DNA from: Ceriagrion tenellum
Taxonomy: Eukaryota > Arthropoda > Insecta > Odonata > Coenagrionidae
DNA length: 64,000 nt
Direction: 5' to 3'
NCBI GenBank assembly: GCA_963169105.1
Contig: OY720642.1
Location: forward strand, 75,742,716 to 75,806,715
Part shown: positions 32,132-43,856 of the stretch, one piece after another
Layout: each line of letters starts with the position of its first letter
How positions within the stretch are numbered: the stretch's first letter is position 1
Translations under genes and position numbers: made by a program
Notes under the pieces: generated by a model
What the model was told of the DNA's origin: nothing
Databases searched by the model: none
Seen by the model: the letters and a program-made list of their open reading frames with translations, nothing else

Positions 32132-34160
32132 AACACTTCACCCGGATACGCCGTAGGTACGATAACATGCGCTTATTTTTTTCTTATGAAGCATTTCATC
32201 TTGGCTTTATGTATTGGTACAGCAGTATTCACGGCTAATTTAATGTGGTGTTGTTCAACCGGTTGTTAAATATAGAGAAATGTGTTGCTAGCGAGATGTT
32301 TCTTTTTTTCATGCATCAGTTCTCCATCGGCACTGAAGTTTTACTTGCTTGGGAACCTGTGTTCACATAAAACTTCCCCTTTTATTGCGAAGGATGCGGG
32401 AGGCATGGGGTACTAATGCGAGCACAGGGTCGTTTTCATCGCTACAGCGCTCACTTGAGGTAAATAAAAAAATCACGACACCTGCTGTGAGTTATCTTTG
32501 TCAGTTATTACGACGGCTATCACGCCATAAATTGCTCCGCCAGTTTTACATCCGTTCTAATAATCTGCTCTCGAATCGGTTGGAAAAATAAATTAGAAAA
32601 AATAGTTCGTATAAACACGAAAGATATAAATTGCTTATTAATTTATCATAACTAGATATCGCTCGAAGAAGAAGTTTTTTTATATAACATTTCAAAACGT
32701 TTTCGGCATACTTAATACATGAACTCTTCGTAGTGTTCTAATTTTTTGTCCATGGTTCCTTTCATGTTTCAATGACGTCTCTAAGTATTCATCTAGAAAT
32801 ATTGGACGAAAAATCTTTGGTATTAATCATGAGGCAACTTTGTTATTAGTCAATTGCTATTTTGAGAAGGTTTTGGATAAAAGATAACCGATTTATATGG
32901 ATTTAGTGACCCATTCCAAAGCATTATCTTATTTTTTTAATGAGAAACAATCCCAAAAATGGTCTCTCTTATAATTCTGCATTCAAAAATGTTGAAAATT
33001 TCGTTGAACTATGTTAATCAAAGAAGAATGGAAGACACTTAAGCCAGTTGCTTATTTCACGTTGTAGTTATATTGACATTTAACATTATTTGATAAACTA
33101 AACGTCAAACCTAATGAGGTTTGGCTTGAAAAAATTATTTATAAGATATTCTATCAACCAATGTTTTACTCTCTAAATGTTTTGTTATCACTAAATTTAT
33201 ATTTAATAAAAACGTTGAAGGGCGTAAAATGGCAAAACGAGAATAAGGTGGGCATATGAACTGCAATTTGAACTTTGATATTGGACAAACATAGCTAAAA
33301 AGCAACTTTTTTTAAATATTTATTTATTTTATTTCGCATAGAGAGTTTAAAACTCCAAAAATCGCCCTAACCATTGTTCATGCATAGGTATCAAGATTAG
33401 AGTAACCTCATGGGCTTAGCATTGTTAAAGGTTTATTACCACGGGTTACCGTAGACCGCATAGAAATACATACTATGGTGTTTTTTACGTATTAAATATA
33501 GCTGATAAAAGTTATCAATATTTCCCAAAAATTATATAGAGGTATTATCTATTTACCTGTTTTTACTTAAGTATTTATTGCTCAATATTTTGAAAAGTTA
33601 TCATAGCTTTGTAAGTTTGAGGGTGGTTAGCTCCCCCGTCCATCCTCATGACCAGAAAGATCAATTGGCGGCGGATAAATTGATGGGGTTGTCTCTCATA
33701 CCAGTTGTGTACACGGGTTACGGTAAAAAACATACGAGGTCTGGAAAACCCTTATTTCCGTCCTGCGTGGTAACATCGGATAGAACTTTTTATAGCCCCA
33801 TTAAAACTCTCCGTCGACTTTTCTTCCCAACCCTCTCTCCTTCCCCCTCCTCCCCCTGTGGAACCATTTCTGGGCAAGCCGCTGTTTTTCCATGATCAAG
33901 CACTTTCTCCTTCATGCATTATCTGGCGTTATTCTTTTCTGTGAGGTGGTTGTTAGAGGTGAGGAGAGAGAGGGTTGATGGTGGGAGAGCGTCTTTTATT
34001 TCTGCAATCGCAATTCATTGGGATTGATTACTTCGGGGTCGTCGTCCTCATTAGCACTTAGGCAGGCACCAAATGGAGCGACGACCCCCCACACCCATCG
34101 ACCCCCTCTCTTACCATCCCCTTCCTCACCCTCTGATTCCCCCTTTCCTCATTTGTTTTC
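32132..34160. other. AT-rich then C-rich region, nothing recognised
   Basis: 32132-33570 is AT-rich without recognised elements. 33620-34160 becomes C-rich, with several open frames (33578-33895, 34018-34269) that reflect composition. It leads straight into the 115-bp satellite. Confidence 0.4.
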
Positions 34161-34848
34161 CTCCCCTCTTCCGCGCAAGTTCACCTGCGGGTCGGTAGTC
34201 AAACTCATGGCCGCTTGTGTTGGAAACGGTGCGGAGTCTCGAAGCGTCTACATTTACATGCAACCCTGACGCCTCCCCACCTCTTCCGCGCAAGTTCACC
34301 TGCGGGACGGTAGTCAAACTCATGGCCGCTTGTGTTGGAAACGGTGCGGAGTCTCGAAGCGTCTACATTTACATGCAACCCTGACGCCTCCTCCCCTCTT
34401 CCGCGCAAGTTCACCTGCGGGACGGTAGTCAAACTCATGGCCGCTTGTGTTGGAAACGGTGCGGAGTCTCGAAGCGTCTACATTTACATGCAACCCTGAC
34501 GCCTCCTCCCCTCTTCCGCGCTAGTTCACCTGCGGGACGGTAGTCAAACTCATGGCCGCTTGTGTTGGAAACGGTGCGAAGTCTCGAAGCGTCTACATTT
34601 ACATGCAACCCTGACGCCTCCTCCCCTCTTCCGCGCTAGTTCACCTGCGGGACGGTAGTCAAACTCATGGCCGCTTGTGTTGGAAACGGTGCGAAGTCTC
34701 GAAGCGTCTACATTTACATGCAACCCTGACGCCTCCCCACCTCTTCCGCGCAAGTTCACTTGCGGGACGGTAGTCAAACTCATGGCCGCTTGTGTTGGAA
34801 ACGGTGCAAAGTCTCGAAGCGTCTACATTTACATGCAACCCTGACGCA
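34161..34848. repeat. Six-copy tandem repeat, 115-bp period
   Basis: The anchor CATGGCCGCTTG occurs at 34206, 34321, 34436, 34551, 34666 and 34781, exactly 115 bp apart. Each unit has CTCTTCCGCGC(A/T)AGTTCAC, GGGACGGTAGTCAAACTCAT, GTGTTGGAAACGGTGC, AGTCTCGAAGCGTCTAC and ATTTACATGCAACCCTGACG. Units differ at only a few positions (GTCGG/GACGG, CAAG/CTAG, GCGGAG/GCGAAG/GCAAAG). Because 115 is not a multiple of three, the open frames on it are not real genes. The CTACATTTACATGCAACCCTG part of the unit resembles the LINE 3' terminus that starts at 34866, only 18 bp away, suggesting the satellite grew out of a LINE tail. Confidence 0.95.
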
Positions 34849-34865
34849 TGGGTGTACCAAAGAAG

Positions 34866-35138
34866 GTGTTAAGACATCATCTACATCTATAACTACATCT
34901 ATGTACCACCCTGCGAGCCGCCGCATGGGCGTGTTAGGACACCAGCCGTGTAAAGATATAAGGGATGAGCTCTTGGGAGGTGAAATGGTGACGAGTATTA
35001 TGGGAGTGTATTTGGTGGAGCTCAGTTTTTATTTTGATCGCTTATCGTGTGCGGTCGATCGATGTGCGGAAAGAACGAGTTCTTCTACATATTTGTTTGG
35101 CAATTGTTCTGAATTTTTGAAGCACCCTAAGCCTTGAA
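34866..35138 (-). mobile_element. LINE family B 3' end, copy 1
   Basis: Begins (inverted) with ACATCTATAACTACATCT and CACCCTGCGAGCCGCCGCAT, then TGGGAGGTGAAATGGTGACG, TTATGGGAGTGTATTTGG and TGGAGCTCAG, the same order as 9430-9560 and 63020-63170. An internal deletion removes part of the 3' UTR near 35095 before the family B word TGTTCTGAATTT. A second, less complete copy follows directly in the same orientation. Confidence 0.8.
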
Positions 35139-35720
35139 TAAAGTATGTATTCTTGTAAAGAAATAAGTCATGGAAGGTAAAATGGTGAAGTGTATTATGG
35201 GTGTGTTTTAAGAGGAGCTCCACTTTCAATATGGTCTCCTATTTTGCATGAAAAGAACGAATTTTTTTCCTGTTTGTTTGGTAAGGTATGTCTTTTACTT
35301 TATCGCGTCTGTCAGACGTAGAAATTTGTGAGGTGTCAAAATAATCTTCTCCTTGTCGCTTTAAAACACAGCTGTTCTGAATTTCTCAATCAAGAAAAGT
35401 ATAACACGCAGCCTCCGAGTCTCTACGGGCTTCCTCCTTAATTCCTCTAAAAGCTGAGAAACACTATGTGCTCGCTTTTAGCTGTTTTTGATGAAGCGCG
35501 CAGCTTTTCTTTGTATTTAATTTTTTTTTTGGTTAAATCTTTCTGTCCAGGGTCCCAAATGCTCGCGGCGCATTTGAGGCGTGGCCAAACCAGAGCGAAG
35601 TAGCACCTCTCTTTTACTCTCTCATCCGAGATACATGATAAATCTTAGTTCCTTTAATACTATGCCGCATATGTTTTGCGTGCATGGCTCCACGATATAT
35701 ATCTGAAGTGAGGTATTTCC
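35139..35720 (-). pseudogene. LINE family B 3' part, copy 2
   Basis: Starts at AAATAAGTCATGGAAGG, lacking the terminal GTAGATG tail, then repeats the UTR sequence (GGTAAAATGGTGAAGTGTAT, GAGGAGCTCCA, CGCGTCTGTCAGACGTAG) and continues into degraded C-terminal coding on the minus strand around 35520-35650 (frame-broken counterpart of RPHLEYAASIWDPG). Two head-to-tail copies suggest a second insertion into, or tandem duplication of, an existing tail. Confidence 0.75.
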
Positions 35721-36464
35721 AAGATATTTGACTTTTCTGACTTTTTGTTTTCTCCTTCCTCAATGTAGAATATGCGTTGGTGAGGAGTATAATGAAGATA
35801 TAACTCAGCCATGTAGGGAAACATGTATATTTACCATGTCTTCGCTATTAGATAGTATATAGAAAAAGTAAACTTTTTAAGGAAAAATATTTTATCTTTC
35901 AATAACTTTTTAGTTTCTATTTATCGCAATGGAATTCTAACCTTATAAATTACATCTGTGTGTTTGCTTTTCGTCCAACTACGATGCTATTAAAATTTTT
36001 GTCTTTGGGAGTGTCTTTGCCTTGAGCGGATGAATGATTCTTGGAAAAGATCAGTCCGCGAATGAGTGCAACAATGGAGGAGAACAACACTTGTGGAGAA
36101 GAGGGGCACCATTATTGATGGTTAGCCTGTAGGAACCCCCAAGTTAGTTAGTTTCGATACTGTATTGTAACCGGACCGTATGGACTACATTTCAGAGTTC
36201 TAATTGCTACCGAAGTTAATTCAATTTTGGTTTTGAGTCGGGGAAGACACAAAGCTCACTCTGAAAAATCTTCAGCTAACTCAAAGCTAATTAATCATCG
36301 TCCCAATTTGAATAGATTACTGAATTGTTAGCAAAACTTGGTCTTTTGACAAAATTTAAAAGCTTTATGTCGTCGAGAGGTTATATTTAAATTCTAAAAT
36401 TTATCTCAGACAAACAGGTGAAACACAAACAATATTTTTTAAAACAATATGTAAAAATATGATT
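35721..36464. other. AT-rich gap, nothing recognised
   Basis: No motif or repeat recognised. Confidence 0.45.
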
Positions 36465-36915
36465 TCGGAGCGTGGGACACTGTGGATCGGCAGGTAGCAA
36501 AGGACCCTAGAAAACAAACAAGAACTTACTGGAAACCTTTTAAACCTGGTGTTGGTATGGTTAGGATGCTGTAAATAAAAAGACAGACAAAATAAGAAAT
36601 GATTAAGTTTACAGAGGAGTAAAATGGGAAATACCATATGAAACACCATACAAAAAGAAGATCCAGATGGATGGCTAATCCCGTGGCTAATGACTGAGGC
36701 ACAGTGTTGAACTTAATAGAATGACAAATAGAGGAGAAAGGCCTCAGAGAAAGCCTTAGAAATAAATTCGTGGACCAAATAAAGAGAGAAGCACACAGGA
36801 AGAGCTACCAGGAAGTGAGGGAAATAGCATTAGACAGGATTAGATTAGAGAGCATTAGATAGGGTGGAGGGGTGCAGTAAACCAATCTAAGAATTGAACG
36901 ACCACTGGTGATATA
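36465..36915 (+). pseudogene. LINE group C remnant, C-terminal part
   Basis: Aligns by eye with 20760-21165: TGTGGATCGG.AG, GACAAAATAAGAAATGATTA, AAAAAGAAGATCCAGATGG, GAAGAGCTACCAGGAAGTGA, GGGTGGAGGGGTGCAGT, AACCAATCTAAGAATTGAA. All frames are broken by stops. A short internal duplication (TTAGATTAGAGAGCATTAGA) lies near 36841-36865. Confidence 0.75.
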
Positions 36916-37469
36916 TATTTAACAGTATTTAGCAAAAGCTCTTGATCACACGTTCCCCGTGCCAATGCGGGTCAAAAGTATGCTGCTACAAAATCGTAAA
37001 TAGTGGTGAACACGAACAGGCCCCTATGAATCCTTTAAAATTAGACGTAAAAGGCGGACGAGAACTTCAGTAAACGTTCAGATGGGAGTTCATTCGCTCA
37101 TTATCACGCATATAACTTCATTGCACTTAAGGGGGCTAGATTGACTTTCTTTAATTTACAGATTTGTCTGAAACTTTGCGCACGTATACTAATTGGTAAA
37201 ATGCACCGATAAAACGGGAAAAAATCCATATTACCATTTTTATTTCTTGGAAGTTTTATGCTGTTTTAACACGAAGCTTTATGCCTTTAAACAAATATTT
37301 CGAAATTATTTGATTAGATGCGTACAGATTTTCTATTATGCTCAGGATAATACCTTTCATATTGTCATAAGAGTTACGATTGAATATAGAAGTATTATAC
37401 CAAGTTTAAAAAAAACTATTATTTATATGAGGTTTTCGCCAAAATTTTGTATTCCATACTGCTAATCCA
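36916..37469. other. AT-rich gap, nothing recognised
   Basis: The 90-codon frame at 37193-37465 has no identifiable content. Confidence 0.4.
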
Positions 37470-38044
37470 AGTCTTTTGCGTGGAATGTTTTTGCTTTATG
37501 GTAGTGAGACATGGGTACTTAGTATGAATGGAAGAAAGAGAATAGAGGGCTTTAAGATGTGGTGCTGCTGGAGAATCCTCAAAATATCTTGGATGAAGAG
37601 GGTGAGACTATTTAAGCGGTACTACGGAGAGTCGATGAGGTGCCATGTCTGTGGAATGCAGTTAGAAAGAGACGATACACCTGTATAGCCCATACTATAA
37701 GACATGAGGGACTATGAGGAACCATCATAGAGGGCTCAGTTCAGGGTAGAAATGCGAGATGTCGACCCAAAATGGAATACCACACTATAAGACATGAGGG
37801 ACTATTAGGAACCATCATAGAGGGCTCAGTTCAGGGTAGAAATGCGAGAGGCAGACCCAGAAAGAAAGAATACGCGGAACAGATTTTAGAGGATATGGGC
37901 TGCCATTCCTACTTGGAGTTGAAGATGCTTGCTCAAGACCGGGTGGAATACAGACGTAAAACGACAGCTGGTAACCTACCTACGGATTTTCGATCTGATA
38001 AGAACCCAGGTTATAACAATTCTTCACTTGCGACAAATTTTTAA
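37470..38044 (+). pseudogene. LINE remnant (group C relative) with in-frame 90-bp duplication
   Basis: Plus-strand coding gives FLLYGSETWVLSMNGRKRIE, GFKMWCCWRILKISWMKRVR, and after frame changes TIRHEGLLGTIIEGSVQGRN, ARGRPRKKEYAEQILEDMG and LKMLAQDRVEYRRKTTAGN. This is the C-terminal part found after RT in RTE/I-like insect LINEs. The 90 bp at 37691-37780 are repeated at 37781-37870 with few changes; this equals 30 codons and lies at the HEG..G.IIEG block, so the duplication itself preserves phase. A frameshift separates 37476-37688 from 37772-38044. RT, endonuclease and a clear tail are missing. Confidence 0.85.
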
Positions 38045-39904
38045 AAATATAACGCTTGAGTTATTTATTTGACAACAAGTGTAGTAATTTCCAATGCATT
38101 AATCAAAGTACTGAAGTGAGGTGTGACTCAAGAATTATTTTCGAATGACTCGAAAACTTATTAAAGAGAGCACTCAATGACTCACGATTCGCGCTACAAC
38201 AGCCACATTAATCCTGCATTTCTATGATTGTAAGCATTTTCGTGAATCGTACTGCTGAATTACCACCCACCCACTTTAATGCAGTTTTGTTGGTAATGCT
38301 GCCTTCCAAGTGCTAAATATTTCTCTTCGCCCGTTAGTCAACCCAATCAACATAAAAATTCTCCTCATGGACGTCGTGCTTCACGCTAATGATAACCACC
38401 AAGTTTCGCAACCACTATAACGTTATGTCTACTCGGTGAACTAGAGGGAGGAATTCCTAAAAGCATTGCTCTTACCCACTATTATGAGACGATGTGGAAA
38501 GCATTGAATTCGCGTCATTAAAATTTGATCATTGTCAAGAGCCGATTATTATGTGCCCTTCCTGGATAAGGCATTTTATTTTTGGCTCAACTTTTCAGAC
38601 CCAACAATGGAAATATCATTTTCTCCGTAAATATTTGTTATTCGTATCCCGTATGTATCGAGATGATTAAATAGATGGTGTTTTCGAATTTCATTTTAAA
38701 ACATGAGCATATGAGCACAAGTATATCATGTAAATTAAGTAATGATGTAACGATTTTATTTATGACAGTTATTTTGTAATTACACATTTTAGTTTTCGAC
38801 TGCTAATTATTTCAGTTCGCAGTGTAACGTGATTTCTCAAACAGATTTACTCTTTTTTTTAATGTGTAGGAAATATTTGAAAATAAATTATGAAAATTAC
38901 TGGTGAATTCCTAACTACATATTGTTTCATTTTTATGCCACGTGTACATTAGAGTTGGATAATATTATTTATAAATATAATTAATAATATGAATTCAAAA
39001 TATTGACACAGAAATCCAGTCATTGCAGACTACTTTTTTTGAAACATTTTTTTAATACAAGTAGTATTACAGCATAAAGTATTTTTTTTTAATACCTAGG
39101 CTATGGAGCTGAATTCATACATTTAAGTACCCCATGACTGACTTTAATTTTTTAATGTCAGACTTAAATTTCACGATGAGTACTGAATGACTAAAATAAA
39201 ATTATTAATATATACATTATGACAATGTTCCCCTTATGTTTTTCTAGAATGTATTGAATTTTGTATGAGCGATACAGAAATTCATAAACTGATGTGTTAC
39301 CATTTCCTCACAATGTGCGTAAATGGAATTTAGAGACGCCTTATGTGCGTGACGAAAATTTTATTTTGCAAACAGTACCTAAAAATACATGATATCCCTT
39401 TTCTTGTGATAAAAAAAATAGTTTTTTTGTGAAGCGGAGTGAAGCACTGACTTGAACAAATCCTTTCAAAGTAGTACATGTTCATAAACGGTTCCTACCA
39501 CTTCTAATTAATGACTTCATTTTCTTAAAACTCTACCTATTAGATTTCATGTTCAATAAGAAGCAAATGCGTAAAATAATTTTCTCTTCTATTATTTTTC
39601 AATAGTATTCTCTCTTCATTTCATAAAATTTAGTTTCAGGTCGTGATGTTTGACCAATAATGAAATTGGAACATGTTTTCTGCAAGTTCTTCCTGCAAAT
39701 GTGCGACCGGGCCAGAAAAACGCTGTCCTCATTTAAACTCGTTTATATTTTGCGTGAGGTGAAGTGATTCTTATGGTTGTAAAATACGACTTAAGTTAGT
39801 TTTCCGTTTTCAAGTTAATGTTGTCATAAGAAGGTAACAGCTAGAGAATTCTGCATGCTTTTCATGGGACTTATTAAATGTTCGAATCTTTAGCATCTTA
39901 AATC
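38045..39904. other. AT-rich region, nothing recognised
   Basis: About 1.9 kb, very AT-rich from 38700 to 39650, with no recognised motif, repeat or coding frame. Confidence 0.45.
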
Positions 39905-40250
39905 CTATCTACAACTACATCTACTTACTACCTAGCAAACCACCACAAGGGTGTTTGGCAGGGGGCGACTTATCACCAACATGAACTAGAGGGAAGAAAT
40001 TTAGTGTAACCAACGAGAACCACACTATCTATATGCTATACATTGTACAGGAACTACTAAAATAATCTATAATGTAGCTATATAAACGTAACAGAAGAGT
40101 TATTCAGGAAACATGCAAAACATAGTGCTAGCGCAACTTGGAAGAAACATGCTCGAATGCCAAATTTCACGTGTTAACTAGATAATCCATTATCACAAAC
40201 GGGTGGAATAGAGTGCCTGAAAATACGAGCATTATCGTGAGAATTTCCAA
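39905..40250 (-). mobile_element. LINE family A 3' end, diverged
   Basis: Starts (inverted) with CTACAACTACATCTACTTAC, then AGCAAACCACCACAAGGGTG, TTTGGCAGGGGGCGACT and ATCACCAACATG, matching 7655-7710 and the inverse of 61621-61680. The similarity fades after about 40050; the further boundary is a guess. Confidence 0.65.
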
Positions 40251-40597
40251 CTCCAAATGTCCAACTTGGTTCACATGCCACGGAAACATTATTAGGTGTT
40301 GTTCCTTTAATTAGCTTCACGCTAGGTTGCGCCTCGCAATGAATGGTTACCCTTTGTGTTTCCCCTCATTGAAATTCATCATTGCGAGTAGTCGTTGAGA
40401 CGTTTCAGTGACTTTTGAGACGCGACGAGGATCATTGAAGACGTGTCACCAATGCAAGTCAGTTTTCTGAACGCAGGCGTGGAAAAGAAGGTTGATGGTT
40501 TTACTTTTTCATTGAAAGGATCTAAGTCCGAGGAGTATTTGAAATATCTATTCACGATATTTCTAAATCCTTAGAGAAATATGTCCCTATCCTAAAT
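40251..40597. other. Gap, nothing recognised
   Basis: No motif or repeat recognised. Confidence 0.4.
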
Positions 40598-40678
40598 GTC
40601 GCTTTACACGGTAAATTTTGTTGTACAAAGGAATTTATGAAGTCTTTCATGAGGAAAATTTTACCGTGTAAAGCGGCA
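40598..40678. repeat. 81-bp hairpin (CGCTTTACACGGTAAA)
   Basis: GTCGCTTTACACGGTAAATT at 40598 and its inverse (AAAATTTTACCGTGTAAAGC to 40678) form a stem of about 20 bp, and the intervening 35 bp extend the pairing imperfectly (TTATGAAG / CTTTCATGA). It could be a tiny MITE or the core of one. A separate short hairpin, GAACAGG...CCTGTTC, lies at 40706-40727. Confidence 0.7.
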
Positions 40679-40729
40679 AGTTCTATGATCGTCTGAAAGA
40701 CTGAACAGGAAATAGAACCTGTTCTAATA

Positions 40730-41069
40730 CCATTTTTCTTTAACAACCTATGATACATTCGTTTGTGCAATATAGTATACCGCGCAAATCGGCTTTAAAA
40801 TGAATAATAAATTTACCCTAGCTAATATGACTGTTTTTTTTTCATCCGACTTCATACGTATTAAACCATTTTAATCACATAAACTTTATCTGGATCTTTC
40901 TTTGTTTTTCAGAATATCCATCCTGTTGAAATGGTAATGCATCCGTACAATTAAATGCAATGGAAAGTCGTTATTATATTTAGTTTACCCGAAAACTTCT
41001 GCTGTATTTGGAGTCTTGGTTGTCAAATGTGATGATCACCTTACTCCCCAGTTTGTAGCCAGTTGATCG
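40730..41069. other. Gap, nothing recognised
   Basis: No motif or repeat recognised. Confidence 0.4.
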
Positions 41070-41250
41070 GTCATGGATAAATGAATATCAAATAGTTGGT
41101 TATGATTCCACACTTTATTAAAAGGGACATGACCTAGGTTTCGGAATGTCATGTCATCATCAGGCATGGTATGACGAAACCTATGTCGTGTTGCTTTAAA
41201 TGAATTGTTTAATCATAACCAAGTACTTGTTTATCATTCATTATCACGGA
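41070..41250. mobile_element. Foldback with about 75-bp diverged arms and CTGATGA centre
   Basis: Left arm 41070-41142 and right arm 41175-41250 share GGTTATGATT, a T/A-rich middle and ACCTA.GTTTCG in inverted orientation. On the minus strand the centre reads CCTGATGATGACATGACATT and CCGAAACCTAGGTC, the hammerhead-like order. It is related to 24537-24669 through the words GTCATGTGACAT/GTCATGTCAT and TGTGGAA. Confidence 0.7.
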
Positions 41251-41449
41251 GTTCCGCCGATTTACACCAGAGACAGTGTCTTAAATGGCATGGATTCTTC
41301 ACGTCTTCAGATTATGGGAGTTCTGCACAAAGGCCGCCATGCTTCACCATTATTGTACCAGGAGCGTTTTTGACGTAGTACCCCAGTGGAAGTAGGATTT
41401 TCTGAGTAAAATATCCACCATGACCCTCAACGTGGGAAGTCACTACTCT
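41251..41449. other. Short gap, nothing recognised
   Basis: No recognised content. Confidence 0.4.
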
Positions 41450-41790
41450 TAACAAAATATGACCATGTTAGCCCTTCGTAAACTTGGTTGGCACACAGCC
41501 ACTCTTAGGAGAAAATGTTTTCTGAGTGTGTTTTTATATGATATGCTCCAAAATAAGCTACCAACCTATTTATTGGATATGTTTATTAAATGACCTGCTA
41601 CCTCGTGAACAACAACAATTTAGAGTAAAAATCAGGTATATTGTGCTCCCCTCTTCAAGGTGTATGAGCATTCATTTTTAGTTTCTTCTATAAAGTTGTG
41701 GAATAATCTGCCAAATGATTCAATAAAAAATAATGATTTGTCATAGTTAAGAATGAGCTACTTGTTTAAAGATACCTAATGTAATTTGTT
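41450..41790 (+). pseudogene. LINE C-terminal remnant
   Basis: One plus-strand frame with two stops reads LGWHTATLRRKCFLSVFLYD, MLQNKLPTYLLDMF, and later VYEHSFLVSSIKLWNNLPND. The pattern LGW..L..RR......YK..N..P.YL followed by ......SF...SI.LWN.LP is the C-terminus of many non-LTR elements. Upstream RT sequence is not recognisable, and no tail can be assigned. It resembles the remnant at 50189-50512. Confidence 0.7.
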
Positions 41791-43079
41791 TATTTTATAT
41801 ACATCACTAGCGAATTGTACTCGTTGAAACTCAAGGGGTGTGAAAAACACTGAATTTATTATATACGAAAGCCGCAAAACCTGAAGAATACTGAGCGGTC
41901 TTATTTGAGTCGTCTTCTGAGTGAATGAACTTAATCGCTTCCCTTGTGTACACACATATATGTGCATTCAATGACTTATTTCAGTTGCGTTATTCATTTT
42001 TGATATGGGTGTAGAATCTTCAAACAGTATTGGAGAGTAGGGGTACAATCCAGCGGTGGAAAATGCCAAACGGATCATTTGCAGCAGCAGCCATGTTTAT
42101 TTGACCAATTAGTCCTCCGTTACCTGGACAGCGTCTTAGGCGTAAAAGGTAGCCATATTCATTGGTTTTGGTTTTTAAATCAAAAATATATGTTGATTCT
42201 AAGAGCAATTGTCGATTTTTATGCATGGGTGGCGTTCATTGAGCAGAATACCCCGTTCTTCTTTCGGGTAGGATGAATGTAGAGACGTTATTATAGTTTC
42301 TGCCGTATTAAAACAGATGGAAGTTTTGAAACAGACGGATCAGCATTTGAATCAGATTTATAGCTGGGTACCCTTCCGTTGTTGGGTTAGGATGAGATTT
42401 GTGCGGTTCTTAGTGTAACCCGAGAAACACCACGGGAAGGTGACCGACTTAGTTTACCATTTTTCTTGATATTGGCATCCTTTTTTGATATATATTTGTG
42501 TTGGATTTTTTATTTATTTTTTCGTTTAATGCTTATAAAAACCTTTCATCACTAAAGCGTCGGCATCAGCTCATAAGAAAGTAAACTTAAACATTATATT
42601 TACGGCTTTCCCTGAGGAGTGTTGAATGCATACTTATTGTAAATATGCATTGAATTTATCGATTATCAACCTAAGCAATTCATCATGGGGCCCTTAGGAC
42701 TCTGGACCCTTCTGATACAGATTTATAATCAACGTGATATCATGGGCCAGTAGGAAAACATGATATTTACATGCTAGTAGTGTAAATATCTTTTGAAGAT
42801 CAAATCTTTGGTTGCCAAGGAAATATGATATTGTTCATTTTTAGAGAAAATGTGAGATTTTTCAGCTAAAAATATGACTTTCACATGAATACGAAACGTG
42901 ATTGAAAATTATTTGAAATAATTAGAATTTTCATTTATTCAGCCATCCGATAAAAAAATTCCAGCCCTCTGTCTTGAGTTAAAGCACTTTTAAAAAGCAT
43001 AAAACAAAACCACTGCACTGAACCCAAATGATTAGCATGACCACCAGAGGGGCCTTTGGGGGGCATTAGGGGACCCTGA
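41791..43079. other. AT-rich region, nothing recognised
   Basis: Overlapping frames at 42020-42276 on both strands have no domain. No repeat was seen. Confidence 0.4.
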
Positions 43080-43227
43080 GGGCTTTTTAATATAGCCTAT
43101 ATTACCCACAAATATATTTTCTATCTACATGCCAACTGTCAACACAATCGGTCCAGCATTTTTTGCGTGATTGAGTAACAAACATCCAAACATACAAACT
43201 TTCACATTTATAATATTAGTAGGATTG
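43080..43227 (+). mobile_element. RTE-type LINE 3' end
   Basis: The stretch contains CAACACAATCGGTCCAGCAT, GCGTGATTGAGTAACAAAC, ATCCAAACATACAAACTTTC and the terminal ACATTTATAATATTAGTAGG. This succession is the familiar 3' UTR and terminus of insect RTE elements and derived SINEs. No coding sequence is retained; the left edge is uncertain (similarity could begin nearer 43030). Confidence 0.75.
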
Positions 43228-43355
43228 TAAAAAATTCTAAAATTTCTATTTCTTAATGATTACAGCAAAATTGTGTATACTTGTTTCTTATGGAATTTAA
43301 ACTCTACTCTTAGAACTGTTTTTATTTTTCTTTTATTATAAACTTTCGTTTTTAG

Positions 43356-43842
43356 GTGGCTTGCCAGAGAACATTTTTAATTTTTATTACTCTAATCACC
43401 CTGCCAATCAGACGTCCTAGCTACGAAAATTCCTTTAATCCTTACCTGCTGAGGGAATTCATCGTTTTACTTCTGCAGAAAATACTACGAATACCTTTTT
43501 CACGCTTTCATTTCTTTCTTCCTCACGTTTTCTGCTTGCAACGATTGATGTTTCGCCGTAATCATCCCCTTTTCTTTCACAATGCTTCCATTTTTTTTTA
43601 CCAACAACGTCTTGAAGAGCCTGTAGTACAAAAACATCGTGCTTCGCGACCTCGAATACAAGTCCATATGTATCTCTATCGCGACATCTCAAGGAAATGT
43701 ATCTTTGATGCGATCTTAATGAATCTTTCGGAGCGTGAAATCCGGTCCTATATGCATACTTACAGGTTGCAAATGTCGAGAAAGAGCTCGCGAGGCTTTG
43801 GAATCATATTTATGAAAAACTGTCCATGTGTATTAGAGAAAG
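43356..43842 (+). other. Long open frame bounded by splice-like signals (unconfirmed exon)
   Basis: A plus-strand frame of about 166 codons runs from 43356 to 43856. Immediately before it is a T-rich tract ending in TTTTTAG, a good acceptor; at 43843 the sequence is GAGAAAGTAAGTGC, a good donor, giving an exon of 487 bp. Against this, the peptide is rich in F, R, H and I and poor in A, G, D and E, as expected for chance translation. The opposite strand is also open at 43692-43459 with a charged peptide (KGDDYGETSIVASRKREEER). No domain is recognised in either. The segment between 43227 and 43356 shows nothing. Confidence 0.25.
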
Positions 43843-43856
43843 TAAGTGCTTATTAA

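Noticed and set aside
34018..34783. Overlapping open frames across the satellite giving repeated peptides
   Set aside because: The period of 115 bp is not a multiple of three and the frames start and stop within units, so they are by-products of the tandem repeat.
34161..34848. Resemblance of the satellite unit (minus strand GGTGAACTTGCGCGGAAG) to the 3' end of 18S rRNA
   Set aside because: Only about a dozen bases agree, with insertions, and the rest of the unit has no rRNA similarity; most likely coincidence.
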